Translations under genes and position numbers: made by a program
The notes under the pieces: model-generated
Seen by the model: only the letters and a program-made list of their open reading frames with translations
Told to the model about the DNA's origin: nothing
The model's database searches: none
Assembly (NCBI GenBank): GCA_041168905.1
Contig: JBEEJZ010000027.1
Span: 1 to 64,000 of the forward strand
Direction of reading: 5' to 3'
Origin: JBEEJZ01 sp041168905
GTDB lineage: Bacteria > Pseudomonadota > Gammaproteobacteria > Burkholderiales > Burkholderiaceae_C
DNA: 64,000 bases
Shown: positions 8,352 to 15,704 of the stretch, piece after piece
Position numbering within the stretch: the first letter of the stretch is position 1
How the letters are laid out: the number at the start of each line of letters is the position of its first letter

Positions 8352-9008
8352 TCAGCGGCCTGCTCGCACCTCGTTGACCAGGAACTCCACCACCTGCAGC
8401 GCCCGGGGCATGCTCTTGGCCAGGGAGCCGTCGGTGTAATAACGACCTGCGACACCCAGCGCCGGCACACCTTCAACACGGTAGCTGTCCTGCAGTTGCT
8501 TGGATCGGGTGGACTTGTTGACCACAGAGAAGGAGTTGTACTGTTCCATGAACTTGGCCTTGTCCACGCCCTGCTTGGCTACCCAGTCGGCAATGGCATC
8601 GCCCCGGTTCAGCGCCAGTTTTTCGACATGAATGGCGGCAAACACCTTGGCATGCAACTTGTCGACCAGGTCCATCGCTTCGAGCGCAAAGTAAAGGCGC
8701 TGCTGAGGCACGAAGTCATCGCGGAACGCCACGGGCACGCGACGCAAGACCACATCCTTGGGCAACTTCCTGGACCAGGCTTCCAAGGCCGGCTCAAACT
8801 GGTTGCAATGGGGACAGCTGTACCAGAAGAACTCGACGACTTCGATCTTGCCGGCAGGTGCCTCCACCGGCACGCGCTTGTCCAGCGCCAGGTAGTCCGT
8901 GCCTGCTTCGGCCTTGATCGGCTGCGCGCCGGTGTTGGCCGTCCAGCCCCAACCGGCAGCCGTCAGGGCGACCGAGGCCGCCACATTGAAATCACGACGC
9001 TTCATCAT
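8352..9008 (-). CDS. dsbA: Thiol:disulfide interchange protein DsbA
   Basis: 218 residues from the ATG at 9008, preceded by GAGGAG with 7 bases of spacing. The N-terminus MMKRRDFNVAASVALTAAG is a signal peptide with a Tat-like twin Arg. The thioredoxin fold has the DsbA active site CPHC at residues 65-68 (FWYSCPHCNQ) and the cis-Pro loop in RVEGVPALGV. It introduces disulfide bonds into periplasmic proteins and is re-oxidised by DsbB. The order argS, SPOR protein, dsbA on one strand matches my recollection of Burkholderiales genomes. The lactonase gene follows 23 bases later. Confidence 0.95.
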   Translation of the reverse strand: MMKRRDFNVAASVALTAAGWGWTANTGAQPIKAEAGTDYLALDKRVPVEAPAGKIEVVEFFWYSCPHCNQFEPALEAWSRKLPKDVVLRRVPVAFRDDFVPQQRLYFALEAMDLVDKLHAKVFAAIHVEKLALNRGDAIADWVAKQGVDKAKFMEQYNSFSVVNKSTRSKQLQDSYRVEGVPALGVAGRYYTDGSLAKSMPRALQVVEFLVNEVRAGR

Positions 9009-9064
9009 CGACTTGCTCCTCAACAATAAAAATGGAAATGGACGGAACCTGGCACTTGAGTGCT

Positions 9065-9745
9065 TCAGCGCTGCACCCGCACCAGGGCCGTTTCCAGGCC
9101 GGTGCCATCCAGGCGCAATTTGGCTTTATCGGCATCGTCCTTGCGCTCGAACGGCCCGACGCGGACGCGGTAAACAGTGCGGCCCGATTGTTCGCGTTCG
9201 GACACTTTGGCCTCGATGCCACTGAGCGACAGCTTGGCACGCTGACTTTCGGCGTCTTCGGGGGTGCGGTAGGCGCCAATCTGCACAAAGTAGATGAAGG
9301 GGTCGGCGGGCTCGCTCGCTGCAGAAGGGTTGGCCGCAGGCGCGGTCGTGGCCGTCTTGGCCTTGGCTTTGGCCAGGTCGCCCAAGGGGTCTGCCGTCAC
9401 GGCGGGTTTGACCTCGGGCTTGGCGTCCGCCTTGGTGTCGGTCTTGGCGGGGGTGGTCGGGGTTGCAGGGCTAGTCGCAGGTGCCGGCGCAGCGCCCGCC
9501 TCGGCCCCATCGGCGGCAGGTGCCACAGGCTTGGCGGGGTTCTTGCCATAAAGCGGCGCGTTCGGGTCCCAGTCCTTGTTTTTCTTGGTCTCGGCCTCGT
9601 CCTGGTCGGTGGTGCGCATCTGGCCCTTGTTCACAAAGGGCACCGGCACCTTGGTGACGTACACCGCCACCGCCAGCGCCACCCCCAAACCTACGACCAA
9701 GCCCAGGACAAAGCCCAGAAAAGTTCCGCCACGCTGCTGCTTCAT
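9065..9745 (-). CDS. SPOR-domain membrane protein
   Basis: 226 residues from the ATG at 9745, preceded by AAAGG. After a short basic start (MKQQRGG) a single transmembrane helix spans about residues 9-31. An Ala/Pro/Lys-rich periplasmic linker follows (about 40-145), then a C-terminal SPOR domain (YFVQIGAYRTPEDAESQRAKL, ending in TVYRVRVGPFERKDDADKAK). SPOR domains bind denuded septal peptidoglycan, as in FtsN and DamX, so a role at the division site is likely. It lies 50 bases after argS and 56 bases before dsbA on the same strand. It could be the FtsN of this organism, but the sequence alone cannot prove this. Confidence 0.88.
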   Translation of the reverse strand: MKQQRGGTFLGFVLGLVVGLGVALAVAVYVTKVPVPFVNKGQMRTTDQDEAETKKNKDWDPNAPLYGKNPAKPVAPAADGAEAGAAPAPATSPATPTTPAKTDTKADAKPEVKPAVTADPLGDLAKAKAKTATTAPAANPSAASEPADPFIYFVQIGAYRTPEDAESQRAKLSLSGIEAKVSEREQSGRTVYRVRVGPFERKDDADKAKLRLDGTGLETALVRVQR

Positions 9746-9795
9746 GCGCTGCCTTTGTTGCTCAACTGATAAAAAATGCCACGGGGAGCGGCGGT

Positions 9796-11481
9796 TTACA
9801 TCTTTTGCGGTGCACTCACACCCAGCACGGCCAGACCATTGTGCAGTACCTGCGCGACTGCCGCGACCAGCGCCAGCCGGGCCTTCTTGACCACCTCGTC
9901 GTCGACCAGAATGCGCTCGGCATCGTAATAGCTGTGGTAGCTGGAGGCCAGCTCGCGCAGATAAAACGTCACATCGTGTGGGGCGAATCCTTCTGCCGCC
10001 GAGCTCAGCATGGGGCCGTACTTGGCCAGCAGCAGCATCAAGGCCAGCGCCTGCGGGCTTTGCAGCGGCGACAAATCCACCTGGGCCAGGTCGGCAAGCT
10101 GACCGCCATCTTTTTCTTGCCACGCCGCCAGCACCGAGCAAATGCGGGCGTGCGCATATTGCACGTAATACACCGGGTTGTCGTTGTTTTTGGCCAAGGC
10201 CAGGTCCACATCGAAGATGTATTCGGTGTCCGGCTTGCGGCTGAGCAGGAAAAAGCGCACCGCGTCCTTGCTGGTCCACTCGATCAGGTCACGCAGCGTC
10301 ACGTAGCTGCCCGCGCGCTTGCTGATCTTGACCTCTTCACCACCGCGCATCACACGCACCATGGTGTGCAGCACGTAGTCGGGGTAGCCTTCTGGGATAC
10401 CCACATCAGCCGCCTGCAAACCGGCACGCACCCGGGCAATGGTGCCGTGGTGGTCGGTGCCCTGAATATTCACCACCTTGCCAAAGCCCCGTTCCCACTT
10501 GGTGATGTGATAGGCCACATCAGGCACAAAGTAGGTGTAGCTGCCATCGCCCTTGCGCATGACGCGGTCCTTGTCGTCACCGTAGTCGGTGGACTTGAGC
10601 CACAAGGCGCCATCTTGCTCGTAGGTTTTGCCAGCGGCCTGCAGGCGCGCCACGGCCGCCTCGACCCGACCACTGGTGTAGAGACTGCTTTCCAGGTAGT
10701 AGTTGTCAAACTTGACGGCAAAGGCCTGCAGGTCCAGGTCTTGTTCGTGACGCAGGTAGGCCACCGCAAACTGGCGCATGCCATCGATGTCGTTGATGTC
10801 GCCCGACGCCGTGTACGCACGGTCGTCCGAGGTCACCGTCTTGCCGGCCAGAAAGTCTGCCGCGATGTCGGCAATGTAATCGCCGTTGTAGGCCTGCTCG
10901 GGCCACTGCTCGTCGCCGGGTTTGTAGCCCTGCGCGCGCAGATGGGTGCTGTTGGCCAAGGTGCCTATCTGCACGCCGGCGTCGTTGTAATAAAACTCGC
11001 GGTAAACGTCCCAGCCCTGGGTCTGGTACAGGTTGCAGATGGCATCACCCAGCGCCGCCTGGCGGCCATGCCCCACATGCAAAGGCCCGGTGGGATTGGC
11101 AGACACAAACTCCACCAGCATGCGCTGCTGGCGCGGTGCCTGACTGCCATAGGCCGTGGTCTGGGTCAGCACTTCGCGCACCACCTGCTGCTTGGCTTCA
11201 GGCTTGAGGCGTATGTTGATGAAGCCGGGGCCAGCAATATCGACCGATTCCACCCAACGCTCGTAGGCGGGTGCAGCCAGCAAGGCGGCGCGCAGGGTCT
11301 CGGCCAGCTGACGGGGATTGGCCTTGAGCGGCTTGGCCAATTGCATGGCCGCTGTGGTGGCGAAGTCGCCATGGGCCGCGACTTTGGGGGATTCGAAAAT
11401 AGCCTTGGCACCCGCACCGGGGGCCAGGCTGTCCAGCGCGAGGCCCAGGGCCTCCAGCAATTCGTTTTTGACAGTCAGCAT
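9796..11481 (-). CDS. argS: Arginyl-tRNA synthetase
   Basis: 561 residues, normal length for class I ArgRS. The N-terminal additional domain (LAKPLKANPRQLAETLRAAL) is followed by the HIGH motif in PTGPLHVGHGRQAALGD, with HVGH. The KMSKS-like loop is KISKRAGSYVTLRDL. The C-terminal anticodon-binding DALR domain ends with LAVLGVSAPQKM. It charges tRNA-Arg with arginine in the cytoplasm. It heads the minus-strand run with the SPOR gene 50 bases downstream and is divergent from the glycosyltransferase gene. The 139-base gap upstream holds two GCTTGCAG direct repeats (11536-11543, 11548-11555) of unknown meaning. Confidence 0.98.
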   Translation of the reverse strand: MLTVKNELLEALGLALDSLAPGAGAKAIFESPKVAAHGDFATTAAMQLAKPLKANPRQLAETLRAALLAAPAYERWVESVDIAGPGFINIRLKPEAKQQVVREVLTQTTAYGSQAPRQQRMLVEFVSANPTGPLHVGHGRQAALGDAICNLYQTQGWDVYREFYYNDAGVQIGTLANSTHLRAQGYKPGDEQWPEQAYNGDYIADIAADFLAGKTVTSDDRAYTASGDINDIDGMRQFAVAYLRHEQDLDLQAFAVKFDNYYLESSLYTSGRVEAAVARLQAAGKTYEQDGALWLKSTDYGDDKDRVMRKGDGSYTYFVPDVAYHITKWERGFGKVVNIQGTDHHGTIARVRAGLQAADVGIPEGYPDYVLHTMVRVMRGGEEVKISKRAGSYVTLRDLIEWTSKDAVRFFLLSRKPDTEYIFDVDLALAKNNDNPVYYVQYAHARICSVLAAWQEKDGGQLADLAQVDLSPLQSPQALALMLLLAKYGPMLSSAAEGFAPHDVTFYLRELASSYHSYYDAERILVDDEVVKKARLALVAAVAQVLHNGLAVLGVSAPQKM

Positions 11482-11620
11482 GCGCGGGATTCTACGGGCG
11501 CGACTTTGGGCGGCTACAGATGCGGAGGCCGACCCGCTTGCAGGCTAGCTTGCAGACTAAATTGCATGCGTTTGAAGCACCTCAGGCGGCTGACGCCCTT
11601 TCTTTTGGCATGATTCGGGC

Positions 11621-12634
11621 ATGTCGATGTCCCCCACCCCTGTCATCCGGCCTGCTGCTGTGGTACCACGCAACGAGTGCCGCCCATCCCTGTCCTGCGT
11701 CATGCCGGCTTACAACGAGGCACGCAATCTGGTGCGCGTCGTGCCCGAGGTTCTGGCCGCCATGGCCCAGCTGTCTGACAACATCGAGCTGATCGTGGTG
11801 GACGATGGCAGTCGCGATGACACGGTGCAGGTCATGCAAACGCTGTGCGCCGCACACCCGCAGGTGGTTTTTTTGAAGCTCTCGCGCAACTTCGGTAAGG
11901 AGCCAGCGCTGCAGGCCGGCATTGACGCCACCCGGGGCGACATCGTGGTGCTGATGGATGCCGACGGCCAGCACCCCACCGCCCTGCTGGCCGACATGGT
12001 GAGCAAATGGCGCCAGGGCTCGGACGTGGTGTATGCCGTGCGCAAGACACGCTCTGACCAGTCCGGCCTGCAAATCGGCCTGACCGGGTTGTTTTACAAG
12101 CTCATCAACTGGGGCAACCGGGTGCAGATTCCGGCCCATGCCGGCGATTTCAGGCTGATGGACCGCCAGGTGGTGGAGGCCCTGAAACGCCTGCCCGAGC
12201 GCAACCGCTTCATGAAGGGACTCTACGCCTGGGTGGGCTTCAATGCCACTGCCATCGATTACGAACCGCTGGAACGTACCGATGGCGTCTCGCGCTTTGG
12301 CTTGCGTGGCTCGCTCTCGCTGGCCATCACCGGCATTCTGGCGTTCTCGACCGCGCCGCTGCGCGCCATGACGTTTTTGGGCCTGGCCCTGTCAGCTCTC
12401 GCTTTGAGCTACGGTGTTTGGGTGGTGGGCGAGTATTTTGTGACCGGCATCAGCGTGCCGGGCTACGCCACCATCGTGGTGGGCATGATGTTTTTCAGTG
12501 GCATCCAGTTGCTGTGCATCGGCATCCTGGCCGAGTACGTGGGCCGCATCTACGAAGAAGTCAAACAGCGCCCGGCCTATTTGATCAGTCAGCGCAGCGG
12601 TGGTGGCTTGATCAAAGCGCCCCCACAGGCCTGA
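11621..12634 (+). CDS. GT2 polyprenyl-phosphate glycosyltransferase (GtrB/ArnC-like)
   Basis: 337 residues. The GT-A fold begins with LSCVMPAYNEARNL; VVDDGSRDDT and VLMDADGQHP hold the nucleotide-sugar and metal-binding aspartates. Two C-terminal transmembrane segments (about residues 235-258 and 270-300) and a basic tail are typical of the DPM1/GtrB/ArnC group, which loads a sugar onto undecaprenyl phosphate on the cytoplasmic side. GtrA, the presumed flippase, starts 4 bases after its stop. A GT39 enzyme that would use the lipid-linked sugar in the periplasm is encoded convergently. There are no arnA, arnB or arnD genes nearby, so an O-antigen or lipid A sugar other than aminoarabinose is likely. 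Confidence 0.9.
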   Translation: MSMSPTPVIRPAAVVPRNECRPSLSCVMPAYNEARNLVRVVPEVLAAMAQLSDNIELIVVDDGSRDDTVQVMQTLCAAHPQVVFLKLSRNFGKEPALQAGIDATRGDIVVLMDADGQHPTALLADMVSKWRQGSDVVYAVRKTRSDQSGLQIGLTGLFYKLINWGNRVQIPAHAGDFRLMDRQVVEALKRLPERNRFMKGLYAWVGFNATAIDYEPLERTDGVSRFGLRGSLSLAITGILAFSTAPLRAMTFLGLALSALALSYGVWVVGEYFVTGISVPGYATIVVGMMFFSGIQLLCIGILAEYVGRIYEEVKQRPAYLISQRSGGGLIKAPPQA

Positions 12635-12638
12635 ACCC

Positions 12639-13022
12639 ATGGCATTGCCCTTGCCCAGCAAGTCCAGCTTGTGGTTTCTGGCTGTGGGCGCCAGCGCCGC
12701 GGCCACCCACATGGGCGTGTTTGCCCTGACGCGTGAGGCCATGTGGCCCGAGCTGGCCAACGCCCTGGGCTTTGTCGTGGCTTTTGTGGTGAGCTTTGCT
12801 GGCCACCGCTGGCTGAGTTTTCAGGACGCCGGCACCTCGCTGCTCACCAGCCTGGGCCGCTTTGCCGTCACGGCGCTGGCGGGTTTTGCCGGCAACGAAG
12901 TCGTGTTTGTGATCTTGCTGCGCGGCCTGGGCTGGCCGTCGCTGCTGGCGCTGTTCGTGGCTTTAGTGCTGGCAGCCGGGCAGACCTTTTTGCTGAGCCG
13001 CTTCTGGGCTTTCCGGCGCTAA
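12639..13022 (+). CDS. GtrA-family membrane protein, probable lipid-linked sugar flippase
   Basis: 127 residues with four predicted transmembrane helices (near residues 10-30, 36-56, 68-90 and 98-120). It has the family features FVVAFVVSFAGHRWLSF and the closing TFLLSRFWAFRR, in which a C-terminal FxF(R/K) motif is typical. GtrA proteins are thought to flip polyprenyl-phosphate sugars across the inner membrane. It is coupled to the GT2 gene at its 5' side. Its last 60 bases overlap the 3' end of the convergent GT39 gene, so both strands are coding in that stretch. Confidence 0.9.
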   Translation: MALPLPSKSSLWFLAVGASAAATHMGVFALTREAMWPELANALGFVVAFVVSFAGHRWLSFQDAGTSLLTSLGRFAVTALAGFAGNEVVFVILLRGLGWPSLLALFVALVLAAGQTFLLSRFWAFRR

Positions 13023-14525
13023 CGCACCCGCCGACTGGAACAGGTCCCAACCCACACCCTGGGCAAAGGGTTTCCAGCCCGCAGCCACCGCACTGGCCGA
13101 CTCGGCCTTGCGTGCAATCAGCCAGTTACCCGGAGCTTGCGCGGCGCTGGCCAGCACCTCTGGGCCTCGCAAAACCTTGGCGGCCTCGGCATCGAAGTCA
13201 GCGCCCTCAAACAGCTCGCGCTCCCAGCCATCACGCGCGTTCGCACGGCGCTCGGCCCAGTCGTGAATCACGATCATGGGCTTGGCCGCCTGCGTGTAGA
13301 ACGGCAGGTCGTAGGGAAATCCACGCAAGGCGTAGACGGTGTCACTGGGCCGGGCCTCGCAGGCCAGAACGCGAGCCATGTCTTGCGAGCGACCAGGAGC
13401 GGTGACCCCGCCCACCATCAACACCAGGGTGGTGGCGATGCCGATGTTGAGCAGCACCAGCGCCCCAAACAGCTTACCCGCCCAGGCACGGTGTGCCAGC
13501 GTGCGCTCCCAGCCCAGTGCGGCCAGCCAGGCCACCGGCGGCATCACCGGCAAGATGTAGCCCACCAGCTTGGAGCTGGGCAGCGAGAAGAACACTGTGA
13601 TGCACAGCACCCAGATCCAGCACAGGCTGAGCCAGGGGCGGGTCGCCAGAGATGCTGCAGCTTGAGTCCCGCGCTTGCGCCAGGCAGCCAGGGTCCAGAA
13701 AACCCAGGGGAACATCAGCAGGCCGATCGACAACACGTAAAACCACATCGGCTGGGGGTTGTTGAAGGTCTTGGCGGTGTAGCGTGCAAAGTGGTGATGC
13801 ACAAACATGTAGTTCAGCAGGTCGGGGTATTTTTGCTGGGCCAGCGCAAACCAGGGCACCACGACCGCCGCAAACAAGGCCAGGCCACTGAGCCACGGCA
13901 GGTACAGCATCTTGCGCAGCTGGCGTGTCCAGACCAGCCACACCAGCAGCACCAGACCGGGCAAGGCAATGCCGATCAGGCCCTTGCTCATCATGCCCAG
14001 GCCACAGGCCACAAAACCCAGGCGCGCCAGGTTGGCATGGGGTTTGTCGCCCGCCTGAAACGCAAAGGCAAAACACCAGATGGCCACGCTGATCCAGGTC
14101 GCCACCTGCATGTCGTGATTGACATACTGGCCACCCACCATGAAGGCCAGACCACTTGCCAGCATGATGGCGGCACGTCGGGCCAGGGCCTCGGTGGCCA
14201 CAACGCGTGCGGCCAGGTACAGCGCCACGGTCATCAACCCCACATGCAGGGCGGGCACAAAGCGCAAGGCAAACTCGTTGACGCCAAACACCGTGAGGGA
14301 CAGCGACTGCAGCCAGTGCAGCAAGGGCGGTTTGTGAAAAAAGGGCAGGCCATTCAGGCGCGGCGTGAGCCAGTCGCCATGGAGCAGCATGGCACGGCCA
14401 ATGTCGCCGTAACGCCCCTCGTCGGGCACCGCCAGCGGCCGCAACAGCGACAGCACCAGCAGAAAAGCCCACAACAGGCCCATCGCGAGCCAGGATATTT
14501 GTCGTTCAGTCAGGTATTTTTTCAC
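12963..14525 (-). CDS. GT39/ArnT-like integral-membrane glycosyltransferase
   Basis: 520 residues. The first periplasmic loop carries PLAVPDEGRYGDIGRAML, the Asp-Glu motif of the PMT/ArnT superfamily, followed by HGDWLTPRLNGLPFFHKPPLLHW, which is characteristic of ArnT. About 11-12 hydrophobic segments fill residues 10-400, and a soluble periplasmic tail covers the last 110 residues. Such enzymes transfer a sugar from a polyprenyl phosphate to lipid A or other acceptors on the outer face of the inner membrane. With GT2 and GtrA it makes a complete three-part module, though it is convergent rather than co-directional. It overlaps gtrA by 60 bases. Confidence 0.88.
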   Translation of the reverse strand: MKKYLTERQISWLAMGLLWAFLLVLSLLRPLAVPDEGRYGDIGRAMLLHGDWLTPRLNGLPFFHKPPLLHWLQSLSLTVFGVNEFALRFVPALHVGLMTVALYLAARVVATEALARRAAIMLASGLAFMVGGQYVNHDMQVATWISVAIWCFAFAFQAGDKPHANLARLGFVACGLGMMSKGLIGIALPGLVLLVWLVWTRQLRKMLYLPWLSGLALFAAVVVPWFALAQQKYPDLLNYMFVHHHFARYTAKTFNNPQPMWFYVLSIGLLMFPWVFWTLAAWRKRGTQAAASLATRPWLSLCWIWVLCITVFFSLPSSKLVGYILPVMPPVAWLAALGWERTLAHRAWAGKLFGALVLLNIGIATTLVLMVGGVTAPGRSQDMARVLACEARPSDTVYALRGFPYDLPFYTQAAKPMIVIHDWAERRANARDGWERELFEGADFDAEAAKVLRGPEVLASAAQAPGNWLIARKAESASAVAAGWKPFAQGVGWDLFQSAGALAPESPEAAQQKGLPGCQH

Positions 14526-14571
14526 CCGCGAATTTTAGGGGCGGGGCAAGTCCCCCCTTTCAGCACAAGCC

Positions 14572-15654
14572 TCAGAAAACCCCTAACCAGGCCAGGGTCG
14601 CCATGCCGTAACGCTTGCCAAACTTGCTTGCGGTCATGGGGTTGTAGGCAAACGGTATCTCGCCCACAAACTGATTGCTCATCAACTGTCCGCGCAAGAC
14701 GACGGCTGAATGTGGGGCTATTCGACGTGAAATTTCTGCAACCCAGGTGTTGTTCGCCGTGTATGCAACACCACCCAAATTTCTGATCGTGTCGTCCACC
14801 TCGCTACGCTTCAACTGTTGGCGGAAAAACCCGCCACGTAGCATCCAATCCTGGTTAAACCATTGCAAACTGCCACCTACCAACCAGTAGTTTGCGCGGT
14901 AAGAAACATGAAGGTCTGCGTCGGTTGCGGCACTGAAAGTATCAAGTACCGGCCCCGACGCGCTACAGGTATCGACCAGGGACCCGTTCAAGGCACTGCC
15001 GGCAAAAGTTAACCTGTAGGTGCAGCCGCTTCCAGTTTTATACAGGGCAGTTACCCCGCCGGCGCCCACGCGGCTTTGCCCAAAACCGCCCAATGCGTTC
15101 ACACTCACCGAGTCTGACAAACGCCACGTGCCGACCACATCCAGTTGCTTTTGGAGGTCATGGGCGGAATCCACGCGCACGTCATATACCGTTTTCCCCG
15201 CCACGGTGGTGGGTGACGACTTCACGAGCTCGGCTGAGGCATTGCCCCACACACTCATGCGGACAGCCAAGTGCCCCGGGCTCGCCGCATTACCCAGTAA
15301 GCGGTATTGACCTGCCACTTGCCAACTGTCAATGTATGCGCTGTCAGTGCGGTAATCGATGCGCCGCCGCCAGAGCTGCCCAGACGCTGACCAGTCGTCC
15401 GTGAGCCGATAGCTGACAAGCACATGTTGTCCCTGATAGTCGCCGACATTTGTGCCAGCGTACGCGGGGTCACTCGACCGAAGATGCAAAAAATCGAGCG
15501 TGTCGTTAACGGCATCAACGCCCAGCTCCAGACGAAGTTGACCCGGACCTCCAGGCAAGTCGGCCGACAGCAAGGCATCCAGCGGCGCAGCGCACAAAGT
15601 CAGCGGCAATATGAATTGCACCGCGACAAGAGGTTGCAAATATTTCGTTTGCAT
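14572..15654 (-). CDS. Predicted outer-membrane beta-barrel protein of unknown function
   Basis: 360 residues from the ATG at 15654; a TTG 15 bases upstream is a less likely start. The N-terminus (MQTKYLQPLVAVQFILPLTLCAAPL) is a signal peptide. The rest alternates short amphipathic strands and polar loops and ends in Phe (LAWLGVF), as outer-membrane barrels do. Two Cys in the middle (SGCTYRL and VDTCSAS) could form a loop disulfide. It resembles the decahaem-associated MtrB/PioB porins in style, but I cannot confirm that family. It lies 50 bases downstream of the giant lipoprotein gene, so the two are probably co-expressed. A strong hairpin lies just before the start, with no good ribosome binding site. 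Confidence 0.7.
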   Translation of the reverse strand: MQTKYLQPLVAVQFILPLTLCAAPLDALLSADLPGGPGQLRLELGVDAVNDTLDFLHLRSSDPAYAGTNVGDYQGQHVLVSYRLTDDWSASGQLWRRRIDYRTDSAYIDSWQVAGQYRLLGNAASPGHLAVRMSVWGNASAELVKSSPTTVAGKTVYDVRVDSAHDLQKQLDVVGTWRLSDSVSVNALGGFGQSRVGAGGVTALYKTGSGCTYRLTFAGSALNGSLVDTCSASGPVLDTFSAATDADLHVSYRANYWLVGGSLQWFNQDWMLRGGFFRQQLKRSEVDDTIRNLGGVAYTANNTWVAEISRRIAPHSAVVLRGQLMSNQFVGEIPFAYNPMTASKFGKRYGMATLAWLGVF

Positions 15655-15667
15655 CGTGGTTTGCAGC

Positions 15668-15695
15668 AACCGGGGCGACAGGCCTGGCCCCGGTT
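15668..15695. promoter_or_regulatory. Strong hairpin between lipoprotein and barrel genes
   Basis: Perfect 9-base arms AACCGGGGC (15668-15676) and GCCCCGGTT (15687-15695) enclose a loop that itself contains the palindrome CAGGCCTG. No T-run follows on the minus strand. The start codon of the barrel gene is only about 13 bases beyond the hairpin. An RNA-processing or translation-limiting structure fits better than a simple terminator; this is inference. Confidence 0.55.
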
Positions 15696-15704
15696 ACCCA
15701 ACAT

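Noticed and set aside
11536..11555. Two GCTTGCAG direct repeats upstream of argS
   Set aside because: Only two 8-base copies with no link to a promoter or known regulator; kept as a note in the argS entry.
9805..11613. Long open frame (about 600 codons) on the plus strand opposite argS
   Set aside because: It is the antisense shadow of a clear class I synthetase with intact motifs. Its composition (His/Gln/Val-rich) has no recognisable domain.
13137..14786. Open frame of about 550 codons opposite the GT39 gene
   Set aside because: Antisense to a protein with clear ArnT-family motifs. The His/Gln/Arg-rich translation is typical of the complement of Leu/Ala-rich membrane genes.
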